Shown one piece after another: positions 1 to 9,491 of a stretch of 49,058 nucleotides of DNA (position 1 is the stretch's first letter; each line of letters opens with the position of its first letter). A program made the translations under genes and the position numbers. Source of the DNA: Bacteroidales bacterium (GTDB taxonomy: Bacteria > Bacteroidota > Bacteroidia > Bacteroidales > Tenuifilaceae); contig JAQVYY010000026.1 of NCBI GenBank assembly GCA_028708425.1, forward strand, positions 1 to 49,058. Reading direction: 5' to 3'. The notes beneath the pieces are model-generated. The model was not told the origin of the DNA. It was given only the letters and a program-made list of their open reading frames with translations, and ran no database searches.

Positions 1-341
1 GATAGTTTTGTGCACCCAAATGGTGAAGTGTTATTTATTAGTTTTGACACCTTTAAATTACACATTATCAGGGTATTAAACAAACTATCTTTTATCTTTT
101 TTTGCACAAATCGCTCAATTTAGGTAAAAGTAATCAAAACAAATTTACAACATTTTTTGTACTATCAAATTTTTACATTAATCACTTTATTAAACCTTTC
201 TGTAATGTTACCAACATCATTACACATAAATTTTACTATCAAAGAATTTGCAACCATTAAATCCTGTCATTTTTTACGGTTTGTGCAATTATCGGCAAAA
301 AATTATAAAGAGCTCAAGCACTATGATACCGAACCTTTTTC
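1..341. other. AT-rich non-coding stretch
   Basis: No convincing gene is seen on either strand up to the first repeat copy. A short reading frame from 157 to 411 has no domain-like composition and runs into the repeat, so I do not call it. The stretch may be the flank of a gene lying outside the window. Confidence 0.5.
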
Positions 342-428
342 AACCCCAATTATTCATTCGAATAATTGCTGTCTCCGACCCCGCATTTACATTCATCTTT
401 TACAGATTTGATGAATAATGCGGGTTAA
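342..428 (+). repeat. TTAACCC element, internally deleted copy
   Basis: The left hairpin arm (AATTATTC, loop ATTC, GAATAATT) and the right arm (ending GATGAATAATGCGGGTTAA) are present. About 65 bp of the middle, including the central hairpin, is missing; the junction lies just after CTCCGAC. The 97 bp between it and the next gene's stop codon show nothing recognisable. Confidence 0.85.
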
Positions 429-525
429 CAGTAAGGTAGCTAGCAAAAAGTTAGAGTTTAGAACAGCTTATAAACCACACTGACCCACGGCAGAGAGACC
501 AACATACAGAGAAAGGCAAGGGAGT

Positions 526-1893
526 CTAATTATCAGACGAGTTAGCTGAAGAACTATCTTTTATACTCTTACCATCTGAAAAATCATGGACTTCAAACCT
601 ATGGGCATCTACTAAACTATCGAGGTTAAACTCAATAAGGTACATATCATTAAAACCGTAACTTTGTTCCATTACCCTTGAGATATAGCCCGATGAGCCA
701 TTACCAATGGGCTGGTAAAAAATATCGTCGTCGGGGGTATTAATAGGGGCACCTAGGTTTATGGGCTTCCCCCATTTTGAGCCTTCGCGTTTCGACACAA
801 AATGATCGAACCCGCCCATTGAGCTATTCCCATTGGATGAGAAGAAGAGGTATTGCCCATCATGGGATATGGTTGGTGCAATTTCATCGAAAGGGCTATT
901 AATGGTAGATAGGTTAACAGGCTTAGACCACCCGTCCTCACTTTTAACGGAGTAATATATATCGAATTTCCCATGCCCACCAGGCCTATTGCTCGAAAAG
1001 AATAGGGTATCGCCCATGGGGCTATACGACGCATAGTTCTCCCAGCTGCGCGAATTGATTTCCTTAGGTAATCGAGTTATTGCGCCCCACTGCTGTTTGG
1101 TAGTATCGTATACACTAATATACAAATTAAATACATCGTAATCATTTCGCGCCAGTAGTAGAGATTTACCGTCGGATGAAAGGCCAACGGTATAGATCTC
1201 ACCATCGGCATAGGTCTGGCTATTAATATTCTCGGGGTAAGACCAAATACCAGCACGCTTAACTGATACCATTAAGGCATTATAAAACTTCTGTATCGAG
1301 GTAAAAAGCAGTATGCTTGTATCGGCTGACACGAGCGGGTTTATATCTGGAAACCTTGTATTTACAGCTCCTCCCAGGGATGTAAACTTAACTGGAATAG
1401 CATTCTGCTTCATCTGTTTTGCCAATTGTATAGCCTGTATTTCTTTAGCAACAATCTCCTTTTCTTTAGTATCAGAATCAGTAAGGAGATGGGCATATTT
1501 TTGAAAAGCTATACCTGCCTCTTCAAATTTTTCGGCTATCCGCAAGGCTCTACCATAATGCAAATAAACCTCACGCGGGGCTTTATCTTCGGTAAAATGC
1601 CCTACTTTATAATCCTTAGTAATAGACTGTTTCGCTTTCTGAAAGTAAGATATCGACCTTTCCTTTTCGCCTGGAATATTCAGATAACAAAGGCCTACAC
1701 GGTAATGTATGTTAGCGTTGTTGGGGTATTTATTCAAAAGTTCATGATACAACGGAAGCGCATCCCGATAATCTTCGTATAGCAGGTAGTACTCAGCATC
1801 AATAAAAACTCGCTTAAAATACGAAGCACACTGAGCAGTTCCTGGCGCTGATAAAAGAAATAAAGTTACAATTAGGTAAATAAATTTCCTCAT
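526..1893 (-). CDS. Exported TPR and PD40 beta-propeller protein
   Basis: A 455-residue protein with an N-terminal signal peptide (about 1-24; hydrophobic run then AQCAS, not a good lipobox). Residues 35-135 look like tetratricopeptide repeats (ALPLYHELLNKYPNN and following helices). Residues 170-430 hold WD40-like PD40 repeats; clear blades are SPMGDTLFFSSNRPGG near 291-306 and SHDGQYLFFSSNGNSSMGG near 343-361. This TPR-PD40 order is common in Bacteroidota periplasmic or outer-membrane proteins, several of which carry a C-terminal OmpA domain and belong to type IX secretion or gliding machinery. Here the OmpA domain is absent and the protein ends in a Ser-rich tail. Role unknown; a scaffold in the envelope is an inference. 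Confidence 0.8.
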   Translation of the reverse strand: MRKFIYLIVTLFLLSAPGTAQCASYFKRVFIDAEYYLLYEDYRDALPLYHELLNKYPNNANIHYRVGLCYLNIPGEKERSISYFQKAKQSITKDYKVGHFTEDKAPREVYLHYGRALRIAEKFEEAGIAFQKYAHLLTDSDTKEKEIVAKEIQAIQLAKQMKQNAIPVKFTSLGGAVNTRFPDINPLVSADTSILLFTSIQKFYNALMVSVKRAGIWSYPENINSQTYADGEIYTVGLSSDGKSLLLARNDYDVFNLYISVYDTTKQQWGAITRLPKEINSRSWENYASYSPMGDTLFFSSNRPGGHGKFDIYYSVKSEDGWSKPVNLSTINSPFDEIAPTISHDGQYLFFSSNGNSSMGGFDHFVSKREGSKWGKPINLGAPINTPDDDIFYQPIGNGSSGYISRVMEQSYGFNDMYLIEFNLDSLVDAHRFEVHDFSDGKSIKDSSSANSSDN

Positions 1894-1928
1894 AAAAGTA
1901 CATTATATACGTGAACTAAACAGATATA

Positions 1929-1950
1929 TAATTACTTACAAAAGTAATTA
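1929..1950 (-). promoter_or_regulatory. Putative promoter -7 motif inside an inverted repeat
   Basis: On the minus strand TACTTTTG (1939-1946) fits the Bacteroidota -7 consensus TAnnTTTG, 46 bp before the TPR/PD40 start. It overlaps a 9-bp inverted repeat, TAATTACTT (1929-1937) and AAGTAATTA (1942-1950), which could be an operator. No clear -33 TTTG is seen. Confidence 0.35.
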
Positions 1951-2015
1951 AACTCGAAAATAAGATAAAATACTGCTATCTGCAAAACAAACTACAAAAA
2001 ACTAATAAAACTGCA

Positions 2016-2165
2016 TTAACCCCAATTATTCATTGGAATAATTAGGGTCTCCTACAGCGACTAGGCCTCACAACCCATTTTGTTGCCCAAAATTGGGCTT
2101 CACCAGGTCGAGGTAACCCGCATTAGCATTCATCTTTAACAAATTTGATGAATAATGCGGATTAA
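2016..2165 (+). repeat. TTAACCC element, full copy
   Basis: A full-length 150-bp copy starting TTAACCCCAATTATTC and ending AATAATGCGGATTAA. The central CCCATTTTG...CAAAATTGGG hairpin is present. It fills most of the 304-bp gap downstream of the MscS gene; the rest of the gap is AT-rich with only the promoter of the TPR/PD40 gene. Confidence 0.93.
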
Positions 2166-2197
2166 ACTGTTCAGTACCTTCCCAAGGCATTGAAACA

Positions 2198-2899
2198 TCA
2201 AAGTTTTTCGAACTCATTTTTAAGATGCTGGTTTACCAAAACCGCATTCCTATCGGCCACGGTATAGTAGCGAACCGTTGCCAGCTTATCGCCATCTTTC
2301 TGCTGCTCAACCTTTACATTTGGCTCACTACTGGGAGCTATCCATGGCAGCAGAAGCAAAAACCTTGAAATATCCTCCTCTACTTCCTGAATTGGCTTCT
2401 GGCCCGATACCCTAAAAGTAAACTCGTGGCTATGGGTGTACTCATTCTGGTTAAAAAAATGAATGGAGCTTGCTGCTAACTTTGAGTATGGTATTTTAAC
2501 ACGCTGGCTATTTGTGGTTTCAATTTCTAACGATCGGTAACCCACATTCACCAGAACACCATCAACGCCATCGATTCCAATTCGTTTATGTTTTTCGAAA
2601 GGTGTCTCGGTTTTTAGAATTATGCCTGAAATAAAATCGCGCAAAAAATACCAGCCCAAAATAAGCACCATGGCAAGGGCAAGCATTACAACGATTACAT
2701 GGTAATACGAATAATCTCCTAGTAGCTTGTTGAATACCCATAACGCAAAGGCAAACCATATTGCAAATTCGATTAATGGAAATAGCCTCACCAATAAATT
2801 ATGCAGCCAGCTACTTGTAGGCACATTAGCCAGCCAGCGTGACAGATAACGTAACACGACAAAAATAACGACAGCAAAAAGTAATAGGTATAGCCTCAT
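2198..2899 (-). CDS. MscS-family mechanosensitive channel
   Basis: A small 233-residue member of the MscS superfamily, expected to sit in the inner membrane and release solutes when membrane tension rises. Hydrophobic segments are at about 2-18, 36-56 and 66-90. They are followed by the MscS beta domain near 95-145, with GVLVNVGYRSLEIETT and RVKIPYSKL matching the usual G-x-V-x-x-I-x-x-R-S-T and V-x-I-P-N-S patterns. The C-terminal alpha/beta domain is short. The gene starts 18 bp after the stop of the SLC12-type transporter fusion, so the two are probably co-transcribed and act together in osmotic or volume control (inference). Confidence 0.85.
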   Translation of the reverse strand: MRLYLLLFAVVIFVVLRYLSRWLANVPTSSWLHNLLVRLFPLIEFAIWFAFALWVFNKLLGDYSYYHVIVVMLALAMVLILGWYFLRDFISGIILKTETPFEKHKRIGIDGVDGVLVNVGYRSLEIETTNSQRVKIPYSKLAASSIHFFNQNEYTHSHEFTFRVSGQKPIQEVEEDISRFLLLLPWIAPSSEPNVKVEQQKDGDKLATVRYYTVADRNAVLVNQHLKNEFEKL

Positions 2900-2917
2900 A
2901 GCAACATTTTTTTTACA

Positions 2918-5900
2918 TTAACACAATCCCTTTTCTTGCATAATAGATACTAAGAAAGGTTCAAGTAATGAATTAATGGCGAACACATTAGGAATCCGCT
3001 CCTCAACCAACCCCGAGCGCTTTAAATCCATTATAAGCTTTTGCGCCTGATCGGGGGTCAATCTAAGGGATTGGGCCAATCGGTTAATATCGGCCCTACG
3101 GTGCAGCATTAGATGAAGAATATACATCCACAGCTTATCGTCAATATTCCTAAGGCTCGATATGCTTGGCATTGTAGGTGGCTTAATGTAGAGGGTTTTA
3201 CCAACCACCTTGGTTATATTGGCAAGCCAAAGCTGTAACGCTAGACCTGGAATTCCGTCGGATATATTAAAATACTGATTAAATAGCCGTGCAAAATTCC
3301 ATTGGGTCAAATCGGATTCGCGCTTACCCCTTAAAACCAGAGACATCCCTCCGGTTTGATGGCGAGCCATAACCAAGTCTTTAATACCTTTCGCATCGAA
3401 TGGCTGGCACTCGATACTAGCCATAAAAATTGAATCGAGATTTGCCACACGATTAATTAGCGGGTAAACTAAATCGCCACAGTTTATAATGAAAAATATT
3501 TTTCCAGTATACGTTTTTACACAATCGGCTATATGATCAACAACCTGCATGCCTTTAGGATGGCGAGCCCACCACAGCTCGATATCGTTAATAATAATAA
3601 CTGTTGGACTAGGAGTAGCTTTTAGGTATAGGTACGGATCGCCTCCAGTTGCCAGCGCTTTTTGCAACGATTCAGTAAAATCATCAACATTAACCGACCC
3701 TGCCATTGGAGCATTAACTGAAACAGCGGTATGCTTAGGAAAATATTTTTTTGCGATATGCTGAGAGAGGGTAGTCTTACCCGAATTTCGTCTGCCGGTT
3801 ATAAGCAACCCACCCACGTACCCTGCAGAATATCTTTTGGCAACCATCTCAGCCACACGCTGCTCATAGGGGCGCTCTATCAATAAATCTTTATTTAGAA
3901 TAGTGCTTCGCGAAAAGAGGTTTGCATAGTAAAAGGGTATTTTTTTAAACACCTCAGCGTTATAGGACATTGAAACCAATACTTCCTGAACAAGCTGGTT
4001 GTTAATCTTATACTCCTTTTCAAAAGTTGTAATTTTTTGCGCAAGTAATAATCCCTCGCTCTGCGAGTAGAGCAAACCTACAAACTGCCTATTAAAAAAA
4101 TCTGATATGGCTAATATATTCTTCCTAAACCAGCCAACCCTTACCTCGGTTTTTCTCTTCCGTTTTGCTTTGGCATCGTTTACAACCACGCTATGTATTT
4201 CCTGCTTTAGCGGTTCAAACGATTTGAGTAAGTAGCTATGAAGGTCGGGTTCAATTGAATGCGTATAGCTAAGTATACTATCCTCTTCATGGTTAATATC
4301 CTTAAGCAACTCTTTCACAAGTTTGCTCCGTAGCTCATCAATGGTTAAATCCTTATCCTGTTCAGCGGCAACGGTAACGCTTAAATTTTGCATATTAAAA
4401 GCAGCCAACCTAACCTTATCGCGCAATAGCTTAGAGGTTTCTGAAAGCACCTCGGCAAGTTTTTCCATTGCCAAGCGGGTTTGGTTTATAAATTCGGTGC
4501 CTAAATACAGCTGAACCCTACGCCTAAAGTTAATGGTTCTGACCCCACTTTTGGTAAACTCGTTCTGTTCTAAATCATTAAAAAACTGATCATCGTTAAC
4601 CTCGACCTGCTCGGGTAAGTCGTTAATAATGGCATTAACATCCTTGAAAAAAGTCTCGAACTGCTCTTGCACATAAAAGGTTTTAACCCCCTCAATCTGA
4701 TTGCTAAGCGCATCGTAATCGAGCTCTACATCGCTTTCGCCAAAGGTGTTGAGTATATTTTTTGCATCGTTAATTGATTTGAGCATATTATTCTTAACCC
4801 AAATGGTAAGCTCATCAACCTGACGGCCAATTTTAACGTGCAACCTAAGCCTAAAGGATTGTAATACTAGCTCGCCAAATATCTTATTGGAATAAAGTCT
4901 GATATTCTCGTGCCATCGCTCGGGCCCCCGCAGCATATCTTCTTGTGGGGTTTTTCGTTTATTAATCCGCTTTATATATGGTCGTAAAAGGTATTTTGCC
5001 TCGGGCTTATCGGTTATAAAAACGAGGCGTTGCAACGACTGCTCAAGCGATGAATCGAGCTCCTCAACCAGCTCAGCGGATGCATTATGGTACTCATTTA
5101 TTGCTTCGGAAAGGTGTAGCTGTATTTCAGAAGTAAGCACTGAAAAGCTATCGGCGTTCAACTCTTTATTATCAAGTATTTGCTCTACCCCCCTGCTTAA
5201 ATCAAATACTACCTTGCGCACATTTGTAAGATAGCGAAACGATAGCACACCCAAATTATTGTAGAATTTGGAAAAATCCTCAACCCTATCCTCTTTAAGA
5301 AGTATATGGGTTGCCCTAGAGATACCAACCCGAATATTTACAGGCCAGCCTAAGAATCTGCCTTTGACTCTTGCATTAAATTTTAGTAGTTTTACTCGAA
5401 ATGAGTCTCTCTTTTTAACCTTAAATTCACTTTTAGCAAAGGTTAACGCCATTTTATCGGGCAATTTACCAAGGTACTCATTCGATTTATCCTGATATAT
5501 ACTTAAGGCACTATTCAGCGTTTCTTCACCATCAACAAGCTGCTTCTCGATAAAGTTATTCATTTTGTTTTTACACTGAAAAACAAAATCTGAAAGCGCT
5601 TTGTATGCAATTTCTTGGTTAGCTACCGCGCCATCATCCTTAATCACAGTAAACAACCGGTTGCAAATACTCGAAATACTCTTATGAAAAGATGAAACCT
5701 GATTTCGTAACTCGTAAACAGAGTTTGTAACAAAGGAGTCCTGGGATTGGGCAAAATGTTGCGCTGTTTTTTGCAAAGTATTAGCTAGCAGCTCCTTGGA
5801 GGGATAGGAAATGCGCTGGTCAATTCGCATTTTTTGAGCATTGGCATCATCAACCAGCTTGTACTCCCTAGCCTCAACCGTTGTGTGAGCATCAATATGT

Positions 5901-8056
5901 TCAAAGTTGGTTCCTGCCTCTATTACTAGGGATGAGCACGGCAAATTGGTAGTAGTATTAACATAATTAAACCAATCGGTGCTGTTAGTGAACTTACGAT
6001 AATTGAGTTCGAGTATAGCGAGACTTGAATTTGCCGACTCTGTGCTGATAATATCGTGTTCGGCAAGCTTTTCGACAGAATTATTAATAACCTTTACCCT
6101 ACCAATAAGCCTTGAGTTGTCGAGAGCCTGATTGGCCAAAGCATAAATACTGTCGGTTTTAGCGCTATTGTAGTTTATAATATTTAGATGAATGGTTGCA
6201 CCTCTCCACTTATTATCTACAGTTATAAACTTAAGTAGCCCAAGGGCAAAATTCAGATTACGACTATTACCTCCCCACCATATATCAATGCGTTTTCTCA
6301 CTGGCTTTACGTTACTATCTTTAACCAGATTGTGGTACACCAAGTTATAGTCTAACCCATGAAGTACACCTGCGGTTTCATGAAGTTTTTGCAGATTTGT
6401 TGTTTTGCGTGCCCATCCCTGTAAAATGGTGTTGGGTTCAAATCCTGTAAAACCATACACCTTCGATATGGTCTGCATTCCCTCGTATATATCGCTACAA
6501 GAATAACGACGAGTAATTATTTTCTTACCCCAGTCGTCATCTGCAACATAAACTTTTGACGATGCCTCAGAGGTACTTTGAGCAGCAGATTTTGGAAGCA
6601 ACTCAAAGTTTGTAAACACCCCATGTTTACCAACAATTGTTCTGCCCAAATCGATAAGATGGGGTCGGGTTTTAGGATTGCCACTAAAGAGGATGACGTT
6701 GGGTGTCCAATTACGCTGATTTTTTGCAGATGGGATTGACAACTTGGTAAGCCCATATTTCACCAACGACGACCATATACCTCCCCACGTATCACCCGAT
6801 TGTAACTTCAGCTCCTTGCGTTTTAACAGTAGGAATATGGCACCTAGTATAATCGTAGCAACTATCATTGCTATCAGGTCGAGCTGTATCATCACCACAA
6901 AACAAGCGATAGCACCAATAATGCTAATCCATCCTGGAATTCGGAAAGAGGGCCTAAAATCGGTTCCAGCCCAATTCTCAATGGCACAGGTAAGGTTCAA
7001 AAATCCATATGTAATAATAAAGAAAGTAGATACCACACGGGCAATTACGTTCAGCTCGCCAATCATAATCCCTGCAAAAGCAATAACGAATGACAGCAAA
7101 AGCGCATTGCGAGGTTCGTTACCTGTACCAACCCCTTTGGCGAAAATTTTGGGGGTAATTCGGTCCACAGAAGTTGCCTGAAGTATTCGAGGAGCACCTA
7201 GTAATCCTCCTAAAGCCGATGAAAGGGTTGCGCCCCATATTCCGGCAAGCACCAAAGGCGAATAAAATGAGATATTCAGCAGTATGGAGGGGTCGTTAAG
7301 TAAAGCTTGGCGGTCGACAGTATAGGAGAGAAATAATACAAGCCCACCGTAAACAATAAAGCCTACTAAGATGGAAAGAATGGTTCCTAAGGGTATTGAT
7401 TTTTTAGGGTTTGCCAAATCGCCCGACATGGAAACTCCTGTTGTAAAGCCCTGCACCGCTGGAAAGAAAATGGCGAATAGAGCAATCCAGGGGAGTGAGC
7501 CTACAGCTGGGCTGCTAAGCGAAGATTGGGGAACAAATTCGTGCTGCCCAAATAAAATTGAAACGATGGAAAGCACCACAATCGCCAAAATTAAAAACTG
7601 CGTTTTAAGTGCAAGGTTTGTACTTATAAATGAAATAATGGTTATGATTAATAGGGTTATTGCCCCTGTCAACCTAATTACATTTAGCGTTATCTCGATA
7701 CCAAAAGCCGTAAGTAATGTTTCTGAAAAACCAATAATGTAAAGGCTTATGCTAAACGACATCCCAACAAAAAGTGCCAAACCCAGTGCCCCCCCAATAG
7801 GTAAACCTAAGCTTCTAGAAATCATGTAGTAGATTCCCCCTGCCTCAACTTTTTTATCGGTTGCCACGCTGGCTACGCTCAACCCCGTTGTTACCGAAAT
7901 AATATGTGCTACCAACACTATACCCAAGGTAGCCCAAAGGCCTGCCTGTCCAATAATCCAGGGCAGCCTAAGATACATTATAACGCCTAAAATAGTAAGA
8001 ATAGAGGGAGTAAAAACGCCCTTAAATGTTCCAAATTTATTACCCTTTGCACCCAT
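2918..8056 (-). CDS. SLC12-type cation-chloride transporter fused to a P-loop ATPase
   Basis: A 1712-residue fusion. Residues 1-412 form a twelve-helix APC/SLC12 transporter; GVFTPSILTILGVIMYLRLP (13-32), FFPAVQGFTTGVSMSGDL (197-214) and ANPKKSIPLGT (215-225) are the hallmark positions of cation-chloride cotransporters. Residues 415-730 resemble the cytosolic SLC12 C-terminal domain (NWTPNVILFSGNPKTRPHLI near 449). About 730-1400 is a long, charged, mostly helical region that I cannot assign. Near 1420-1428 is a Walker A motif (GRRNSGKTT), near 1484-1495 a Walker B-like strand (TVIIINDIELWW), and the last 70 residues look like a winged helix. Typical bacterial homologues end after the transporter and its C-terminal domain. 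Possible job: ion or amino-acid transport gated by an attached STAND/AAA-like ATPase (inference). It precedes an MscS gene. Confidence 0.85.
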   Translation of the reverse strand: MGAKGNKFGTFKGVFTPSILTILGVIMYLRLPWIIGQAGLWATLGIVLVAHIISVTTGLSVASVATDKKVEAGGIYYMISRSLGLPIGGALGLALFVGMSFSISLYIIGFSETLLTAFGIEITLNVIRLTGAITLLIITIISFISTNLALKTQFLILAIVVLSIVSILFGQHEFVPQSSLSSPAVGSLPWIALFAIFFPAVQGFTTGVSMSGDLANPKKSIPLGTILSILVGFIVYGGLVLFLSYTVDRQALLNDPSILLNISFYSPLVLAGIWGATLSSALGGLLGAPRILQATSVDRITPKIFAKGVGTGNEPRNALLLSFVIAFAGIMIGELNVIARVVSTFFIITYGFLNLTCAIENWAGTDFRPSFRIPGWISIIGAIACFVVMIQLDLIAMIVATIILGAIFLLLKRKELKLQSGDTWGGIWSSLVKYGLTKLSIPSAKNQRNWTPNVILFSGNPKTRPHLIDLGRTIVGKHGVFTNFELLPKSAAQSTSEASSKVYVADDDWGKKIITRRYSCSDIYEGMQTISKVYGFTGFEPNTILQGWARKTTNLQKLHETAGVLHGLDYNLVYHNLVKDSNVKPVRKRIDIWWGGNSRNLNFALGLLKFITVDNKWRGATIHLNIINYNSAKTDSIYALANQALDNSRLIGRVKVINNSVEKLAEHDIISTESANSSLAILELNYRKFTNSTDWFNYVNTTTNLPCSSLVIEAGTNFEHIDAHTTVEAREYKLVDDANAQKMRIDQRISYPSKELLANTLQKTAQHFAQSQDSFVTNSVYELRNQVSSFHKSISSICNRLFTVIKDDGAVANQEIAYKALSDFVFQCKNKMNNFIEKQLVDGEETLNSALSIYQDKSNEYLGKLPDKMALTFAKSEFKVKKRDSFRVKLLKFNARVKGRFLGWPVNIRVGISRATHILLKEDRVEDFSKFYNNLGVLSFRYLTNVRKVVFDLSRGVEQILDNKELNADSFSVLTSEIQLHLSEAINEYHNASAELVEELDSSLEQSLQRLVFITDKPEAKYLLRPYIKRINKRKTPQEDMLRGPERWHENIRLYSNKIFGELVLQSFRLRLHVKIGRQVDELTIWVKNNMLKSINDAKNILNTFGESDVELDYDALSNQIEGVKTFYVQEQFETFFKDVNAIINDLPEQVEVNDDQFFNDLEQNEFTKSGVRTINFRRRVQLYLGTEFINQTRLAMEKLAEVLSETSKLLRDKVRLAAFNMQNLSVTVAAEQDKDLTIDELRSKLVKELLKDINHEEDSILSYTHSIEPDLHSYLLKSFEPLKQEIHSVVVNDAKAKRKRKTEVRVGWFRKNILAISDFFNRQFVGLLYSQSEGLLLAQKITTFEKEYKINNQLVQEVLVSMSYNAEVFKKIPFYYANLFSRSTILNKDLLIERPYEQRVAEMVAKRYSAGYVGGLLITGRRNSGKTTLSQHIAKKYFPKHTAVSVNAPMAGSVNVDDFTESLQKALATGGDPYLYLKATPSPTVIIINDIELWWARHPKGMQVVDHIADCVKTYTGKIFFIINCGDLVYPLINRVANLDSIFMASIECQPFDAKGIKDLVMARHQTGGMSLVLRGKRESDLTQWNFARLFNQYFNISDGIPGLALQLWLANITKVVGKTLYIKPPTMPSISSLRNIDDKLWMYILHLMLHRRADINRLAQSLRLTPDQAQKLIMDLKRSGLVEERIPNVFAINSLLEPFLVSIMQEKGLC

Positions 8057-8092
8057 CAGATTAATTTTAAACAGTTCTTTAAACTAGGATAT

Positions 8093-8100
8093 CAAATATA
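8093..8100 (-). promoter_or_regulatory. Putative promoter -7 motif for the transporter fusion
   Basis: TATATTTG on the minus strand, 37 bp before the start codon, fits TAnnTTTG. No TTTG is seen at the expected -33 spacing. Confidence 0.4.
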
Positions 8101-8388
8101 CACAGAGTTACGGATAAATATATTATAACATGAAAAAAATTTATACCACCGCGTTTTTATATAGTAACGAGCCGCTATAGTTCTCTAAATAGCCAGGCTA
8201 AGATATAGTTATATATACTTTTATGATACATGGAAAGAGAATTATTTACAATAATAATGAATCAAGGAAATAGAAACATGTACTGAAGCAATATGAATGC
8301 CCCAAAACCTCGTCTAAACATTATTTTGAGTTGCAACAAACGCCTTAACAGAGAACATAAACGGTAGGATAAAAACGGTTCATCAAGA
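8101..8388. other. Divergent intergenic region without a gene
   Basis: Part of a 679-bp gap between divergent genes. It is AT-rich, with no reading frame of interest and no hairpin with a U-tract. The rest of the gap holds a full TTAACCC element and the promoter of the HAD gene. Confidence 0.5.
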
Positions 8389-8538
8389 TTAACCCCAATT
8401 ATTTATTCGAATAATTGGGGTCTGCGACGCGACTAGGTTTCACAGGCATTTTTTTTACCCAAAATTGAGCTCAACTAAGTCGGGGAAATCCGCATTCACA
8501 TTCATCCTTATACAAATTTGATGAATAATGCGGGTTAA
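8389..8538 (+). repeat. TTAACCC element, full copy
   Basis: Starts TTAACCCCAATTATTT and ends AATAATGCGGGTTAA. The left arm is fully paired, CCCCAATTATT with AATAATTGGGG. The central stem is weakened (CATTTTTTTTACCCAAAATTG). It lies between divergent genes, well upstream of both start codons, so it cannot be a simple transcription terminator here. Confidence 0.93.
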
Positions 8539-8651
8539 TACAGGTGCAAGGGGTAGGCAGTTTTTCTACCCCAGGTTACGAAGCTATTTTACGTAGCACC
8601 TCAAAATAATATATAGCCCATTTTTGAAGCAGAAATCCCCAAAACAAAAAG

Positions 8652-8685
8652 TTTACAGCAAATAAAATTTTCTATTGTACCTTTG
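8652..8685 (+). promoter_or_regulatory. Putative promoter of the HAD phosphatase gene
   Basis: TACCTTTG (8678-8685) fits the -7 consensus TAnnTTTG. A weak -33-like TTTAC begins at 8652. The start codon follows 50 bp downstream. Confidence 0.45.
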
Positions 8686-8735
8686 CAGCACATGTTGCCA
8701 AACAATTGAGAACTGCAAGTAAAGCCTAACGTTTT

Positions 8736-9431
8736 ATGAGCCAATACAAACATATCTTTTTTGACCTAGATCGTACTTTATGGGATTTTGAGCAGAATAT
8801 GCGAATTACCCTTACCGAGATTTATAAAAATCATAACCTGAATAAAACCATTCCCAGTCCCGAAGTTTTTATTGATGCTTATATTGTTAACAACGATAGA
8901 CTTTGGGCTAGCTATCAGCGGGGCGAGATGAAGAAAGAAGTGCTTAGGTATAAACGATTTGAGCTAACCCTGCGCGATTTTGGAATAAAGGATAAAGTGC
9001 TGGCATCGGTAATTGGGCATGAGTACCTGAGCGAAAGCCCTAAAAAAACGGTCCTGTTGCCCAACACGTTACCCGTGCTAAACTGGCTTTACACAAAGTA
9101 CAAGCTCCATATTATTACCAATGGTTTTAACGAGGTACAATTTACCAAGCTCAAAATGTGCGGAATAGAAAAATATTTCGATAAGGTACTTACATCCGAG
9201 ATGTCGGGTTACCATAAACCACGAGCCGAAGCCTTTGGCTATTCGCTGTCATCTGCAAATGCTAAGAAAGCCGAAAGCATCATGATTGGCGACGACCTAG
9301 AAACCGATATTATTGGTGCTAAAAATTTTGGGATAGACCAAGTTTACTTTAACCCATCGAAACAACCCCAACCAAAAGTGGAGGTTACGCACGAAATTAG
9401 CAACCTAATTGAATTGAAAGATATTCTCTGA
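8736..9431 (+). CDS. HAD phosphatase, YjjG-like pyrimidine nucleotidase
   Basis: 231 residues with all four HAD motifs. Motif I is DLDRT (nucleophile Asp10, general acid Asp12); Arg13 replaces the usual Gly, a position that is also variable in YjjG-like proteins. Motif II is TNG (128-130), motif III Lys161, and motif IV GDDLETD (185-191). The segment LDRTLWDFEQN is typical of YjjG/YfnB-type 5'-nucleotidases, which dephosphorylate nucleoside monophosphates and may clear non-canonical pyrimidine nucleotides. The cap is helical (C1). It stands alone and converges on dnaB. The exact substrate is not visible from sequence. Confidence 0.82.
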   Translation: MSQYKHIFFDLDRTLWDFEQNMRITLTEIYKNHNLNKTIPSPEVFIDAYIVNNDRLWASYQRGEMKKEVLRYKRFELTLRDFGIKDKVLASVIGHEYLSESPKKTVLLPNTLPVLNWLYTKYKLHIITNGFNEVQFTKLKMCGIEKYFDKVLTSEMSGYHKPRAEAFGYSLSSANAKKAESIMIGDDLETDIIGAKNFGIDQVYFNPSKQPQPKVEVTHEISNLIELKDIL

Positions 9432-9473
9432 AAAGGGTTATCATTAACTTGGATCAGAATGACAACACTTCCG

Positions 9474-9491
9474 CCCCCACTAAAATGGGGG
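9474..9491. terminator. Small hairpin between convergent genes
   Basis: CCCCCA (9474-9479), loop, TGGGGG (9486-9491). It overlaps the dnaB stop codon. There is no U-tract on either side, so termination activity is doubtful. Confidence 0.3.

Noticed and set aside
157-411. 84-codon frame at the left edge
   Set aside because: No domain-like composition, overlaps a repeat copy, and has no promoter or neighbour support.
8389-8538. Repeat acting purely as a transcription terminator
   Set aside because: This copy, and the one at 43667, lie between divergent genes upstream of both, and the hairpins lack U-tracts. Several other copies sit beside a separate true terminator.
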